The position numbers and the translations under genes were made by a program. 49,490 nucleotides of DNA, taken from contig CASFCH010000089.1 in NCBI GenBank assembly GCA_949293315.1, positions 1 to 49,490 on the forward strand. Direction: 5' to 3'. Shown here piece after piece: positions 8,058 through 18,709 of the stretch (positions are counted from its first letter, which is position 1; every line of letters starts with the position of its first letter). The notes beneath the pieces were generated by a model. It was not told the origin of the DNA. It saw only the letters and a list, made by a program, of their open reading frames with translations, and searched no databases. Source of the DNA: an uncultured Oscillospiraceae bacterium (GTDB taxonomy: Bacteria > Bacillota > Clostridia > Oscillospirales > Acutalibacteraceae).

Positions 8058-9430
8058 ACAATGACCTCCTTCATGTGAAACGACGACTGAACCAGCGACC
8101 GCGCCGCGCCCAGACTCATCCCCTCATCCGCCATCAGCTGGGAGAGGATATTCCCGGTGGCCGTAGCCTCTTTGAGCCCCGTAAAAACGGGCTTGCCGGT
8201 GTATTGGGCTGTCAGCCGGTTCAGATAATCATCCTTACTCCCGCCGCCGGCAATCACGATCCGGTGGATCTGATTGCCGGTAAGCGATTCGATCTCCCGG
8301 ACCGTCTCCGCATAGGCCGATGCAAGGGAGTGATACGTGCAGTTGAGAATATCCCCCAGCCCGGCCTGCGACAAATCGGCAAGGCTCTCAATCGCCTGGA
8401 TCATGCTGTCCGGCGCGGTGAGCGACGGGTGATTGACATCAAAAATGCGGACGCATGCACTCTGCATGGCGAGTTGCATCATCTCATCATACGTCCGATT
8501 CCCACATAGATCCCGGCGGATATTCTGGAACAGCCACGTACCCATGATGTTTTTGAGCACCCGATACCGATGTTCAATGCCGCCCTCATTGGTAAAATTC
8601 CACTTGCGGCTTTGCGCCGATATGACAGGGACTTTGGACTCTGTCCCCACAAGGCTCCACGTACCCGAGGAGATGAACACCCCTGACTCATCCAGCGGGC
8701 AGGCAGCGACAGCACTCGCCGTATCGTGGGAGGGACACACACGCACCAGCGCGTTAAATCCCGCCTCCTGCTGAAAAGATTGGCTGAAATCCCCCACCGG
8801 CGTTCCCGGCTCACAGAGCGGGGAAAACAGCCGGGACGGAATCCCGAGGCGTTCCAATATTCCGCCATCCCACTGCCCCTCCCGCGCATCGACCATGGCA
8901 GTGGTTGTGGCGTTTGTGTACTCGTTTACCGCCCGGCCGGTCAGGCAATAGGCCAGATAGTCCGGGATCATCAGGAACCGCGCCGCACGATCCAACCGGC
9001 CGCTGTCCCGGTCGCAGCAGAGCTGATACAGGGTGTTGAAATCCTGCTTTTGGATCCCTGTACGCCTATAAAGGTCTGTAAAGGGCAGTTCCTTTTCAAT
9101 CTCTTCCGGAATGTTTTTTGTCCGGCTGTTCCGGTAGGCATAGACCGGATCCATCCGCGCCCCCTCCCGGTCGAGCAGTACATAGTCGACGCCCCAGGTG
9201 TCAATGGCGACGGATACAGGCAGCCGCCCAAGCTGCGCGCATTTGCGTATCCCGTTTTTCACTTCCCGGATCAGCGATTCCATATCCCATACAAGTCCGG
9301 AATCTGTCTGCTTTACGCCATTGGGGAAGCGATAGATTTCCTCCAATCGAAGTGTTCCATCCTCTATCCACCCAAGGATATGCCGCCCACTGGAGGCGCC
9401 GATATCAATGGCAAGATAATACTTTTTCAA
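8054..9430 (-). CDS. rhaB: Rhamnulokinase
   Basis: FGGY-family sugar kinase phosphorylating L-rhamnulose at O1. The 458-residue protein begins with the ATP-site motif AIDIGASSGRHI, then shows SVAIDTWGVDYVLLD and RNSRT (substrate side), the SHDTASAVAACP region and the C-terminal IAGGGSKDDYLNRL, a hallmark of the ATPase fold. It follows the GH78 gene after 37 bases and overlaps rhaA by four bases. Confidence 0.95.
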   Translation of the reverse strand: MKKYYLAIDIGASSGRHILGWIEDGTLRLEEIYRFPNGVKQTDSGLVWDMESLIREVKNGIRKCAQLGRLPVSVAIDTWGVDYVLLDREGARMDPVYAYRNSRTKNIPEEIEKELPFTDLYRRTGIQKQDFNTLYQLCCDRDSGRLDRAARFLMIPDYLAYCLTGRAVNEYTNATTTAMVDAREGQWDGGILERLGIPSRLFSPLCEPGTPVGDFSQSFQQEAGFNALVRVCPSHDTASAVAACPLDESGVFISSGTWSLVGTESKVPVISAQSRKWNFTNEGGIEHRYRVLKNIMGTWLFQNIRRDLCGNRTYDEMMQLAMQSACVRIFDVNHPSLTAPDSMIQAIESLADLSQAGLGDILNCTYHSLASAYAETVREIESLTGNQIHRIVIAGGGSKDDYLNRLTAQYTGKPVFTGLKEATATGNILSQLMADEGMSLGAARSLVQSSFHMKEVIV

Positions 9431-9467
9431 AATGGCCTCCTATCCTTTCCCATATGTTTCAGTTCAC

Positions 9468-12035
9468 TCAAACGGTGGGGCATTCAAAGGTGTATGTGCC
9501 TGCACTGACAGATTCAGGGTCGCGCCCCGGCAGACGGATCTCCGCCGTACAGTTCGCGGGAATCACCACCTCAAACAGGGGCTTCCCCTCCTCCATGCGC
9601 CAGCCGCTCTCCACACGTCCATACACACTGTCATAAGCCGCGTGCGCATGGGTGAAGTGCCCGCCGGGCTTCGGGGCGATCACAAAGTGATTTTCGCCGG
9701 CGATCTGAATACCGCACATCTGCGAAAACAGCCATTCACACACCGCACCCTTTGAGTAGTGGTTGAGTGAAGCCACTCCGCCCTGCGCCTCGATACCTTC
9801 CCAGCTCTCCCAAATTGTATTGGCGCCCATCTTGGTCATGAACAGCCAACCGGGCATTTCCTCGTTCTCCAACAGGCGGTAGGCGTAGTCAATCCCCAAA
9901 TCCGCTAAAACGTAGAGAATAAAGGGGGTGGACAAGAAACCCGTCCCCAGCCGCCAGCCGTAGTGATCCAGCGCCTGGATCAACCGTTTCTTGGCAAATT
10001 CCGTCTGTTTTTTATCCAACAGCTTCATATAAAGCGGACGGACTAGCTTTGCCTGCCGGTCGGTATCAAGGGAATATTTGGGGGTTTCAACCAGCCTGCG
10101 GTAGCCGGAGCGCGCCCGTTCCGCGTACTTTCGGTACGTCAGCAAGTCTGCCTTTTCCCCCAGCGCCTCGGCGATCTCCGCCATATGCTCGAGCATATAG
10201 ACCATGTAGGCCGTTGTCTCCTCCGGGTGCGGACTGACAAAGTCGGAGATCTGGAAGGCGTTGACATCCACCGGCTCCGTCCACTCCCCATAGGACTGCC
10301 CATAGTTGGCGATATCCTTCCTGTGCCGGAAGCCAACTCCTGTCGGCAGGGCGGTGGGGTACCATTTGCCGAGCGTTTTGATTTTAAACCATGCATATTT
10401 ACGCATCTGCGCATAGTGTTCCCGGAGAACCCGCAGATCGCCGTACTGCTTCCAAAGGCGGTACGGGATGAGTACGCCGGCATCCGACCAGCCCGGCGAA
10501 CCATCCATTGCATTCATATAGAAGTCGATCCCCCCGGGCGGGGTGATCTGGCGGAAGCATCCGTTTTTGCGCTGCCCGTCGCACATATCATCCATATACT
10601 TGCGGCCAAACGTATCATAGTCAAACAGGTAGCTCGCCGTGTTGACAAAGAGCTGTGCATCACCCGTCCACCCGTGGCGTTCGCGCGTAGGGCAATCCGT
10701 GGGTACATCGAGCGAGTTCCCCTTGGTGGACCAGACCGTCGCCTGAACAAACCGGTTGAGCAGCTCATTGGAGCTGTCGAAAAATCCGGTCTGCGCCATA
10801 TCGGAGTATACGGCGATGGCTGTGATCTCCTCCGCACCGATCTCCACATCGGACTCCACCTCCGCATACTGGAATCCGAATACGGCAAACGTCGTTTTAT
10901 AGTGGTTTTCACCCTCCCTGCAGGTGTAATCGACCGCCTGTAAAGGGGTTGCAAAATCCTTGCGGGTGCACTGGATGTTTTTCAGCGTCAGATTGCCGTC
11001 CGCATCCAGCATCTCCCCACAGCGGATCCGGATCCGCTGCCCCCGGTGCGCCTGCACCCGAAACTCCAGCCAGCCCGCAATATTTTGGCCGAAGTCATAG
11101 AGCCGGCGCCCGTTTGGCGCAACGGTCACGGTCGGGTGGAACCGCTCATGCTCGGTGACAGGCACGTTATTGGAGGCGGACGGCACCACGGAATGCCGCG
11201 TGACAGCCGCAACGCGATTATATGTGGGCGTTTTGAATGCGGCGACGGTTTCGCCATCCTTATTGTCGGCAAATCGGATCGGGCCGTCGTCAGACCACTG
11301 CCAGCTCTCATCCGAACAGATCATTTCCGTCCGGCCGTCCTCATAGCGGAGCTCCAATTGGGCCAAAAGTTTGGTTTGAGTTCCATACTGGTTTTTCAAG
11401 CCCCAGGCACCGCAGCTGCCGCGGTACCAGCCGTCCGCAAGCTGGACGGTAATCGTGTGACCGCCCACGCCCAGCCGGTCCGTCACGTCGTATGTCTGAT
11501 ATTGCACACGCTTGCGGTAATCCGTATGCCCCGGCGCCATACAGAAGTTTCCGATTTTCACGCCGTCCAGACAGGCCTCGTAAAGCCCGCAGGCCGTGAT
11601 GTACAGCCGGGCGCTTTGCAGCTGCCCCTGCACGGTAATCGCCCTGCGAAAGCAGTCCACAGGGTAACGGCGCCTGCGGTTTACCCGATAATCTCCGCTG
11701 ATCCACCTGGCCCGCCAATCCGAAGCCTCCAGCAGCCCCATTTCAAAAAATGCCGGCTCCGACCACGCACCCTCACGGTCCGATTCGTCCCACAGCTTTA
11801 CCTGCCAGATTACGCGCTGGCGGGAGGCCAGCGGCCGCGGGTACTCGATCCCAGCCATCCGACCGGTGGCGACCTTGCCGCTGTCCCAGATCACGTAATC
11901 CTCCGTTTTTGCCTGAATCTGATAGGCGGACTGCCGGACAGCGCCCGTCACATTCCACATCAGACGCGGCTTTTGACAATCAATCCCCAGCGGGTTATTC
12001 AAATATTCGGTTCTCAGCCTTACTGCCTGTATCAT
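9468..12035 (-). CDS. Alpha-L-rhamnosidase, GH78
   Basis: The protein has 855 residues from ATG 12035, preceded by AGGAGA at good distance; an upstream ATG at 12083 lacks such a site. The order is typical for GH78: N-terminal beta-sandwich domains with GLYEACLDGVKIG, a middle beta domain (YDFGQNIAGWLEFRV), then the (alpha/alpha)6 barrel. The barrel begins near DVPTDCPTRERHGWTGDAQ, where the family has its acidic catalytic residues, and ends with a C-terminal beta domain (HAHAAYDSVYGRVESGW). No signal peptide is present, so it acts in the cytosol on imported rhamnosides, releasing L-rhamnose for RhaA. It lies 86 bases after the SGNH hydrolase gene. Confidence 0.93.
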   Translation of the reverse strand: MIQAVRLRTEYLNNPLGIDCQKPRLMWNVTGAVRQSAYQIQAKTEDYVIWDSGKVATGRMAGIEYPRPLASRQRVIWQVKLWDESDREGAWSEPAFFEMGLLEASDWRARWISGDYRVNRRRRYPVDCFRRAITVQGQLQSARLYITACGLYEACLDGVKIGNFCMAPGHTDYRKRVQYQTYDVTDRLGVGGHTITVQLADGWYRGSCGAWGLKNQYGTQTKLLAQLELRYEDGRTEMICSDESWQWSDDGPIRFADNKDGETVAAFKTPTYNRVAAVTRHSVVPSASNNVPVTEHERFHPTVTVAPNGRRLYDFGQNIAGWLEFRVQAHRGQRIRIRCGEMLDADGNLTLKNIQCTRKDFATPLQAVDYTCREGENHYKTTFAVFGFQYAEVESDVEIGAEEITAIAVYSDMAQTGFFDSSNELLNRFVQATVWSTKGNSLDVPTDCPTRERHGWTGDAQLFVNTASYLFDYDTFGRKYMDDMCDGQRKNGCFRQITPPGGIDFYMNAMDGSPGWSDAGVLIPYRLWKQYGDLRVLREHYAQMRKYAWFKIKTLGKWYPTALPTGVGFRHRKDIANYGQSYGEWTEPVDVNAFQISDFVSPHPEETTAYMVYMLEHMAEIAEALGEKADLLTYRKYAERARSGYRRLVETPKYSLDTDRQAKLVRPLYMKLLDKKQTEFAKKRLIQALDHYGWRLGTGFLSTPFILYVLADLGIDYAYRLLENEEMPGWLFMTKMGANTIWESWEGIEAQGGVASLNHYSKGAVCEWLFSQMCGIQIAGENHFVIAPKPGGHFTHAHAAYDSVYGRVESGWRMEEGKPLFEVVIPANCTAEIRLPGRDPESVSAGTYTFECPTV

Positions 12036-12121
12036 AACGATTTCTCCTATCTGCGCAAATCTTATATGAACTGTTTCAATCAAAATAGACCGTCATCTGT
12101 ACTGTCCTGTCGCCGTCTCCT

Positions 12122-12934
12122 TTATTCCGCCACCGCCTCAAATAATACACGCTCCATATACGGTGTCCACCACTCCAGATAGCCGGCCTTTGTGGGATGG
12201 ATTTCATCGGCCATATACAGGGAACGCTGTTCGGGTGTTATGGCGTTAAAATCCGCATCACTCCACAGGTCGATCACAGTAACATCCCATTGCTCCCGAA
12301 TGCAGTTCAGCAGTTCAACCATTGCGGCATACTCCTGACTGTCATACTGCGGATTGGTGTAAAATACAACAGGACATTTCCAGGTTTGTGACGCATAGGC
12401 GATGATATATTCAATCGCCCCCGCAACGGTTGATGTGTCAAAATTCTCCGGATCTGAAATCCCTTTCACAGACCCCAGCGGCTTCCCCTGTGTGGCATCG
12501 TTTGTAGAAAGCTGGCACACAAACAAATCCACCTGCATGGCTGCATCCAGCCCCTCCATGCGCGGAATATAGGAACCGGGGCCGTTGTCCACCAGCGTTG
12601 TACCCGATACCGCCTCTTTGGTAATAGTGCACCCATTGCGCGCGGCAATAAAGTCGGCAAATGAAGTACCCTGAGAGGAGGCGCCATACGTGACGGAGGA
12701 CCCCAAAAACACAATATGCTTCCCTGCCAGCGGGCTGTCTGCTGCCGGGGTGATCTGATCCACGTTATACTGTTCCGCATTCCCGGGCAGTTGAGATGTC
12801 TTCAGATCATGCAGCTTCACAAACGGCCCCCAGCTCCACTGATAACCACAAAAGGCAAGCCACGCCGCGATTAGAACAACCGCTATCGGGACGCCTATCA
12901 GCAATCCACGATATACGCCCTTTTTGTTTTTCAC
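12122..12934 (-). CDS. Membrane-anchored SGNH/GDSL hydrolase
   Basis: The 270-residue protein starts at GTG 12934, eight bases after GGAGGTG; the longer ATG frame (12958) would skip this site. One N-terminal membrane segment (about residues 10-30) should place the catalytic domain outside. Block I reads FLGSSVTYGASS, with GSS in place of the GDS of classical members. Block III has QLSTNDAT, and block V has DEIHPTKAGY with the Asp-x-x-His dyad. Such enzymes remove acyl groups from carbohydrates. In this operon it may deacylate rhamnosides before uptake. That role is inference from position between the transporter and GH78. Confidence 0.85.
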   Translation of the reverse strand: MKNKKGVYRGLLIGVPIAVVLIAAWLAFCGYQWSWGPFVKLHDLKTSQLPGNAEQYNVDQITPAADSPLAGKHIVFLGSSVTYGASSQGTSFADFIAARNGCTITKEAVSGTTLVDNGPGSYIPRMEGLDAAMQVDLFVCQLSTNDATQGKPLGSVKGISDPENFDTSTVAGAIEYIIAYASQTWKCPVVFYTNPQYDSQEYAAMVELLNCIREQWDVTVIDLWSDADFNAITPEQRSLYMADEIHPTKAGYLEWWTPYMERVLFEAVAE

Positions 12935-12966
12935 CGCTTTACACCTCCATCCTATCAAATATGCAC

Positions 12967-14823
12967 TCAGCTGTGCACCTGTTTCAGTTCGCGCTGAATC
13001 TTCTGGCGGTAGGCGCGGCCCTTGCGCTGCTCCTCAGCCCAGGCACGATCATCCCGCTCCTGCTTTGCCTTCCGTCTGGCGCGTTCCTTTTCGGACATAC
13101 CGGCTTCTTTTTGCGCCCGCTTTGCAGCAGATTTCTCTGCCTTTTCAGCGGCCTTTTTCTCCGCGGCGTTACGCTTTTGTTCTTTCTTTTCCTGTTCCGC
13201 CGCACGGCGCTGCTGGTATTCCGAGCGCTTCTGCTCGTAATCCCAGCCCTTACGTTTACATGTCTCTTCCAACTCCCGGAGTGCGGTCTCCTCCGCCTCT
13301 GCCTCAAAACGTGCCTGTTCGCGCTCAGCCTCAACTTCCGGATCAACCCACTCATGGCCCTCGGCCAGGCACTTTTCGCGCTGGAACGTACGGATTTCCG
13401 CCTGCTTGCGCTCCACGGTCTTTTCAACGTTCAGGAAGATCAGCAGGACGGCCAGGACGATGCCGGTAATTGTCTCGAGCCCGACGAACGAGAACACGAT
13501 GACGTCCTGCACGCCGGCAGACTGTGCGGCGGCAATGGTATTCCCGGCGGCGTCGATCGTAGGCGCCACATAACCCGCACCGGCCAACATCCAGTTGAAC
13601 AGGCCGGTGACCAGGCCGATGACCGCCACCGCAATCGTGTTGTAAATCGACATGGCAAGCCCGTCACATCGGATGCCGCTCTTCCACTCCACATGGTCGA
13701 GCGTATCCGCGAACAGCGCCATAAACACATAGGCACTGGGTAAACCACCGATATTTTTAATAAACTGGCCTGTGAGCACAACCGGCATGCTGTTTGGAAC
13801 CATCCAGCAGATGGCACTGCCGAGCGCGTAAAGCAGGAAGCCCACCATTGTCACGTTGCGCTTGCCAAACCGCTTGGCCAGGGGCCATACGGCAAAAATC
13901 CCGATCCCCATTGGAATCCCGCCAATGACGGAGACGAGCGTCTGGGTGATGCCGTCGTTGTAGGTGCCCAGCACATAGTTGCAATAATAGACGAGGCTCA
14001 GATTCTTCAGACTGGAGCCGACCGTATAAATGAGAAAATAGCTGAGGATAATCAGAATATATTTATCCGATAGAACAATTTTCAACTGGACTCGGAACGG
14101 AACTTTTTCCTCCTGTACTCCGGCAGTTTCCTCCGTGACGCGTTCCCTGGTAAAATAATACTCCATCAATGTCAGCGGAAGCGCCAAAATGGACAGGATG
14201 CTCATCACCGTGATCCATTTGGAAGCGTCGACACCCAGCAGGGGCATGATCGCCATCGGGAACACCAGCGCTACAATGATGCCGGACATCATGATGGCTG
14301 AAATCTGGTTGAAAACGGACAGCCCGCCGCGCTGAGTCACATTGCGGGTGGAGAGCGGTACCATCAGGTTGTGGCTCATGTTATAGATGGTATAGGCGAT
14401 GGAGTAAAACAGATTGTACGATATCATAACCCAGCAGATCTGCAGTATCTCACTGCCCGAGGGGACCGTGAACAGCAGGATGCCTGTGACACACAGCATC
14501 GGTGCGGAGATCAGGATCCAGGGCCGCGCCTTTCCCTGCCGGGTACGTGTACGGTCGATAATATACCCCATGATAATATTCGTGATCGCGTCAATGATCT
14601 TGGACACTACCGGAAAGACCGTCAAAAACAGCCCGTTCCACACATGAGTTAAATTCAGTACATCCGTATAATATACATTTAAATATGTAGCCAGAACCGC
14701 GTTGAGCAGCAGTGCGCCGCATGGGCCGAGCAGATATCCCAGCCAACGCTCCTGGCTGGTGACATTTTGGGAACGGATCCTGCTGCTAAACAGAGGCCCG
14801 CTTAATAATCCAGTTTGTTTCAT
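12967..14823 (-). CDS. GPH-family sugar:cation symporter with long charged C-terminal tail
   Basis: The first ~465 residues form a typical glycoside-pentoside-hexuronide symporter. It begins with [12 protein letters not shown] and has the family signature [20 protein letters not shown]; about twelve hydrophobic segments follow. It probably imports the rhamnoside. The remaining ~150 residues are unusual: almost entirely Lys, Arg, Glu, Gln and Ala, strongly predicted as coiled coil and cytosolic, with a local [16 protein letters not shown] motif at its start. Usual family members are about 450-500 residues. Tail function is unknown; LacS-type relatives carry a IIA domain there, but this is not one. 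The start overlaps the GH3 stop by four bases. Confidence 0.9.
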   Translation of the reverse strand: MKQTGLLSGPLFSSRIRSQNVTSQERWLGYLLGPCGALLLNAVLATYLNVYYTDVLNLTHVWNGLFLTVFPVVSKIIDAITNIIMGYIIDRTRTRQGKARPWILISAPMLCVTGILLFTVPSGSEILQICWVMISYNLFYSIAYTIYNMSHNLMVPLSTRNVTQRGGLSVFNQISAIMMSGIIVALVFPMAIMPLLGVDASKWITVMSILSILALPLTLMEYYFTRERVTEETAGVQEEKVPFRVQLKIVLSDKYILIILSYFLIYTVGSSLKNLSLVYYCNYVLGTYNDGITQTLVSVIGGIPMGIGIFAVWPLAKRFGKRNVTMVGFLLYALGSAICWMVPNSMPVVLTGQFIKNIGGLPSAYVFMALFADTLDHVEWKSGIRCDGLAMSIYNTIAVAVIGLVTGLFNWMLAGAGYVAPTIDAAGNTIAAAQSAGVQDVIVFSFVGLETITGIVLAVLLIFLNVEKTVERKQAEIRTFQREKCLAEGHEWVDPEVEAEREQARFEAEAEETALRELEETCKRKGWDYEQKRSEYQQRRAAEQEKKEQKRNAAEKKAAEKAEKSAAKRAQKEAGMSEKERARRKAKQERDDRAWAEEQRKGRAYRQKIQRELKQVHS

Positions 14824-17267
14824 TTTTTATTTTCCTCCATTTCTTTGGGAAGTACAGGGACCTTGATCGGAGAGCAGAAACTTCTGATCCCTCTCAAAAA
14901 ATGGCCGTTTGCAAGCTCCATAAAACCACAGGCGAAGTGATAGGGCATGGATCGGCCGGCCGACATGGACATGGAGCGCAGTGAATTGGATTCCAAAATC
15001 CTTTTGAGGAAGAGCGCGCCCTTCAGCTTGTTGTCCTTTTCGATGCCCTCCGGCATTTTCCGCGCCTGTCTCAGTTGCTTTTTTGCGACGCTCAGAACTG
15101 CATTAAACAGGATCCGCCCCATAAGGCTTTGCTGCAAATCTGTAAACCGCGATTCAAGTGTCAGCGGATAATGTGGGGGCGGCGGCGGAACCGTCATACC
15201 GCTCATCGCTTCAAAGACTTCGTGCGTCATCTGTCCAGTATCCGCATCATGGTATGCTTTTTCCACCTGGGGTAAATAGGGAGCCCGGACCGATTCCCCT
15301 TGAATCCACACGGACGATGACAGGCGTACCGTCTGCGCATCAGAGCAGATTTGAAACTTATATTCTCCGCTTTCCAGGATCCAGCGGTTTTCTGCAACAT
15401 GGAAATACCGCAGTTCTTCCAGCGGGACTTCAATCGATACCGTCCTCTGCTCTTCAGGCTCCAGATAGATCTTTGTAAATCCCCGCAGTTCCCTGACCGG
15501 CTTGAAGACACCGCTCTCCGGCGCGTGGACATACAGCTGAACCACTTCTGCCCCGCCATACCTGCCTGTGTTTTTGACCTGGCAGGTAACAGTAATTTTT
15601 TCTGCATCCTGAAGCACGCGGATATTTTCATAGGCAAACGTCGTGTAGGACAGCCCATATCCAAAAGGGTAGCGCACTTTTTTATGCGCAGTCAGATAAT
15701 ATCGATAACCGACAAAAATGCTCTCCCGATAAATCTCCTGAATCCCTTTGGCGAAGGTGTCGCCAAACGGTACATCCGCATAGCGCACAGGCCATGTCTC
15801 GGCGAGCCGTCCGCTCGGATTCTGCTCTCCAAAGATCAGGCGGGCCGCTGCAGTGCCGCCGTTCTGTCCCGGCAGGAACATATTGAGAATGGCATTCACT
15901 TGTCCGTCAAAGGGCAGTTCTACCACCGAACCGCCAAACAGGACCACGGCAATCTTTTTCCCCGTATGACAGAGCGCCTCAATCAGTGCGAGCTGATTCT
16001 GCGGAAGCCGCATGTGCTCACGGTCTCCGCCCTCGCTCTCCACATAGTCAGTCAGGCCGGCGAATACCAAAATGGTATCATAGCACGCCGCCCTTTCGAG
16101 CGCCTGCCGAATATCGTCCGCTTCGGGCTCCAGACGATTTTCCGCATATCCCCGGACAAATTCAAACGGAACTTTTTTGTCCTCAAACGCCATCCTGGGG
16201 GAGGTCACCTGCGTTGGACAGATCATAGAACTGCCCGAGCCCTGGTATCGCATTTTCTCAAACAAATCCCCGACAACAAGTATTTTTTCAGTACAGTCCA
16301 GCGGCAGCATCCCGTCGTTTTTCATCAGGACGGCCGAATCGGCAGCGATCTGTGCGGCGAGGTCATGATGCGCCAGAAAATCGACCGGCGGTGCCTGTTC
16401 CCCCGTCACATAGGTGTGTATCAGCTGAAGAATATTCCGCGCGGCCGTATCAAGCTTTTCTTTGCTCAGCGTGCCATTTCGAACCCCGTCGATTATTTCT
16501 CTCCTGCAGACTGCGGTGTCCCCCGGCATCTCAAGGTCCAGACCGGCCTCCAGCCCTGCTGCGCGATCACGCACCGCGCCCCAGTCTGTCATGACCGCGC
16601 CGGTGAACCCCCATTCCCCACGCAGCACATCCGTCAGCAGCCACTTGTTTTCGGAGCAGAACGTCCCGTTTATCTGATTATAGGCACACATTATCGTCGC
16701 CGGCTTGGCCTGTTTGACAATCCGCTCAAACGCCTTCAAATAGACCTCCCGCATTGCGCGCATATCGGCAATGCTGTCGCCCATGAAGCGATAGTTCTCG
16801 CTATTGTTGAGCGCAAAATGTTTGACCGAAACGCCTACGCCCTGCGACTGTACGCCCTGGACCTGCGCGGCGCCCATTTCCGCGGATAAAAGAGGATCCT
16901 CGGAAAAATACTCGAAATTACGGCCGCAGAGCGGATTGCGCTTGATATTCACCCCCGGCCCGAGCAGAACATGTACGCCATAGCGACGGCATTCCTCGGC
17001 AATGGCCGCCCCCATTTTGCGGGTGTTTTCCGGATTCCAGCTGGAGGCGGTAGCCGCCGCCGTCGGGAAAGCCGTGGCAGGCTCGCTGTGCGCAATGCCG
17101 TTATCCTGTTCCCCGATCTGTTTTCGCAGCCCATGGGGGCCGTCCGCCATGCACAGGGCCGGAATATGTAACCGCGGGATGCTGTTCGTGTACATAAAAT
17201 CCGTTCCGGACACGATGGCAGCCTTTTCCTCCAAAGTCATCCTTTCCAAAATCCACTGAACATCCAA
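14820..17267 (-). CDS. GH3 beta-glucosidase-like glycoside hydrolase
   Basis: The enzyme has about 815 residues. Residues near the N-terminus ([18 protein letters not shown]) and [13 protein letters not shown] are characteristic. The catalytic nucleophile is the Asp in [10 protein letters not shown]. The second alpha/beta domain ([18 protein letters not shown]) and a fibronectin-III-like C-terminal domain ([35 protein letters not shown]) follow. A ~120-residue extension closes the protein. No signal peptide: cytosolic. TTG at 17267 is preferred because GGAGGAG lies six to seven bases upstream; GTG at 17288 is the alternative and would add seven residues. It is the first gene of the rhamnoside operon and probably removes the glucose left after GH78. 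Confidence 0.88.
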   Translation of the reverse strand: MDVQWILERMTLEEKAAIVSGTDFMYTNSIPRLHIPALCMADGPHGLRKQIGEQDNGIAHSEPATAFPTAAATASSWNPENTRKMGAAIAEECRRYGVHVLLGPGVNIKRNPLCGRNFEYFSEDPLLSAEMGAAQVQGVQSQGVGVSVKHFALNNSENYRFMGDSIADMRAMREVYLKAFERIVKQAKPATIMCAYNQINGTFCSENKWLLTDVLRGEWGFTGAVMTDWGAVRDRAAGLEAGLDLEMPGDTAVCRREIIDGVRNGTLSKEKLDTAARNILQLIHTYVTGEQAPPVDFLAHHDLAAQIAADSAVLMKNDGMLPLDCTEKILVVGDLFEKMRYQGSGSSMICPTQVTSPRMAFEDKKVPFEFVRGYAENRLEPEADDIRQALERAACYDTILVFAGLTDYVESEGGDREHMRLPQNQLALIEALCHTGKKIAVVLFGGSVVELPFDGQVNAILNMFLPGQNGGTAAARLIFGEQNPSGRLAETWPVRYADVPFGDTFAKGIQEIYRESIFVGYRYYLTAHKKVRYPFGYGLSYTTFAYENIRVLQDAEKITVTCQVKNTGRYGGAEVVQLYVHAPESGVFKPVRELRGFTKIYLEPEEQRTVSIEVPLEELRYFHVAENRWILESGEYKFQICSDAQTVRLSSSVWIQGESVRAPYLPQVEKAYHDADTGQMTHEVFEAMSGMTVPPPPPHYPLTLESRFTDLQQSLMGRILFNAVLSVAKKQLRQARKMPEGIEKDNKLKGALFLKRILESNSLRSMSMSAGRSMPYHFACGFMELANGHFLRGIRSFCSPIKVPVLPKEMEENKK

Positions 17268-17319
17268 TAGAATCTCCTCCGTCTGCACCTGTAAAGAAAT
17301 ATGCGCTCAAATGAAAGGC

Positions 17320-17348
17320 TTGCATCATTGTAATCCAAACGATACAAT
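17320..17348 (+). promoter_or_regulatory. Promoter of the AraC-type regulator gene
   Basis: TTGCAT at 17320-17325 and TACAAT at 17343-17348 are separated by exactly 17 bases, ending about 22 bases before the ATG. No equally good promoter could be assigned to the divergent GH3 operon, which fits a need for activation. Confidence 0.7.
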
Positions 17349-17370
17349 AGTAATAAGGCGGGTGATCAAA

Positions 17371-18585
17371 ATGCAAAACATTGATCTACAATATATCTGT
17401 ACCGTAATCGGGAATCTCTCCGGAATTCCTGTCCGGATTTTTGAAAACGATAAGCAGATTTTTTACTATTCTCTGGTCCATCTCCCAAAAGATCCCATCG
17501 TGGTATACTGGCATGAAATTCAAAATATTTTCAGCCACGTCGGATATTTTGCGACGCGCCATTTCAACTATTATGGCATCGTCAACGCTCAATCCATTCG
17601 GATTGTGATCGGCCCGTCCCGTCAGATTTCCAACAGCGATCAGGAGCTCAAAGAGCTGGCGTTTCGCGCCGATGTGCCTCAAGAGGAGATCGCGGATTTT
17701 GTCACCGGAATGAAGAGCATTGTCCGAATGCCGTTGGAAAGTATTTTGCAAATGCTTTGCACGATCAACTACATTTTAAATGGGGAAAAGCTCAGCCTTG
17801 CAGATATCACCCTGTACGAATCGGAGCAGGAGGAGCGCTTTCGCCATCCGTCGGATGACGACCTCCCGCCAAATCCCGAAGCCGCTATGCCTAACGTGCA
17901 GGAACAGACCTATGACCACAACACCTTAAAGATCGAGCAGGAGATCTTGCGATTTGTCCGCAAGGGCGATTGCGACGCTCTGCGGCAGTGGGTCGGTTCG
18001 GCTCCGGCAGTGCGCGGCGGCGTACTGGCGCGCGACCAGCTGCGTCAACTCAAAAACACCTTTATTGTCACCGTCACACTTGTCTCCCGTGCCGCCATCC
18101 AAGGCGGAATGGACCCGCAGGATGCTTTGATGCTGAGCGATTCGTCCATTCAAAAGTGCGAGCTGATTTCCGCGCCCGATCAGGTGACAAAACTGCTCTT
18201 TCACACGATCCTGGAGTTTACCCAGCGCGTCAATCGGCTGCGCATTGGTGAAAATCCGACTGAACTGACAATCGCAGTAGCCAATTATATCCAGCACCAT
18301 CTCTCCGAGCCAATCACGGCCGAGGATATCGCCCACGAGCTATACATCAGCCGCCCATATCTATCCGCCAAATTTAAAGAGGAGGCCGGCGAATCAATCA
18401 CAGATTTTATTCTGCGGGTAAAAACCGACGAAGCAAAGCATCTTCTGCGCTATACGGAGAACTCGATCGCCTCCATTGGCGTCTATCTCGGCTTTTCGTC
18501 GCAGAGCCATTTTTCACGCGTTTTTAAAAAATACACCGCGCATACACCAGGAGAATACCGCACAAAGTATAGCAGGACGTCTTAA
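17371..18585 (+). CDS. AraC-family transcriptional regulator of the rhamnoside operon
   Basis: The protein has 404 residues from ATG 17371, preceded by AAGGCGGGTG. The N-terminal ~150 residues (VIGNLSGIPVRIFENDKQIF) look like the ligand- or PAS-like sensing domain common in clostridial AraC regulators with a YSIRK-type or similar layout. The C-terminal ~100 residues form two helix-turn-helix motifs: EPITAEDIAHELYISRPYLS and NSIASIGVYLGFSSQSHFSR, ending KKYTAHTPGEYR. The gene is divergent from the seven-gene operon and is its likely activator in response to rhamnose or a rhamnoside. The N-terminal domain is not the cupin of E. coli RhaS/RhaR, so the ligand is uncertain. Confidence 0.88.
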   Translation: MQNIDLQYICTVIGNLSGIPVRIFENDKQIFYYSLVHLPKDPIVVYWHEIQNIFSHVGYFATRHFNYYGIVNAQSIRIVIGPSRQISNSDQELKELAFRADVPQEEIADFVTGMKSIVRMPLESILQMLCTINYILNGEKLSLADITLYESEQEERFRHPSDDDLPPNPEAAMPNVQEQTYDHNTLKIEQEILRFVRKGDCDALRQWVGSAPAVRGGVLARDQLRQLKNTFIVTVTLVSRAAIQGGMDPQDALMLSDSSIQKCELISAPDQVTKLLFHTILEFTQRVNRLRIGENPTELTIAVANYIQHHLSEPITAEDIAHELYISRPYLSAKFKEEAGESITDFILRVKTDEAKHLLRYTENSIASIGVYLGFSSQSHFSRVFKKYTAHTPGEYRTKYSRTS

Positions 18586-18604
18586 ACGCCAGTTTATCAG
18601 CAGA

Positions 18605-18641
18605 TGGCCCCCGGCAGCGGGGTAAGGCCTGCCGGGAGCCA
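18605..18641. terminator. GC-rich hairpin after the regulator gene
   Basis: TGGCxCCCGGCAG pairs with CTGCCGGGxGCCA. It lies between two converging genes. There is no clear T-run on the plus side, so terminator function is probable but not certain. Confidence 0.45.
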
Positions 18642-18709
18642 TCCTACAGATAGGGAGGATCGCCTTAAATGCGTATTTTCCCCAAAAGTGATGCTGGCTT
18701 CCGCCGGAT

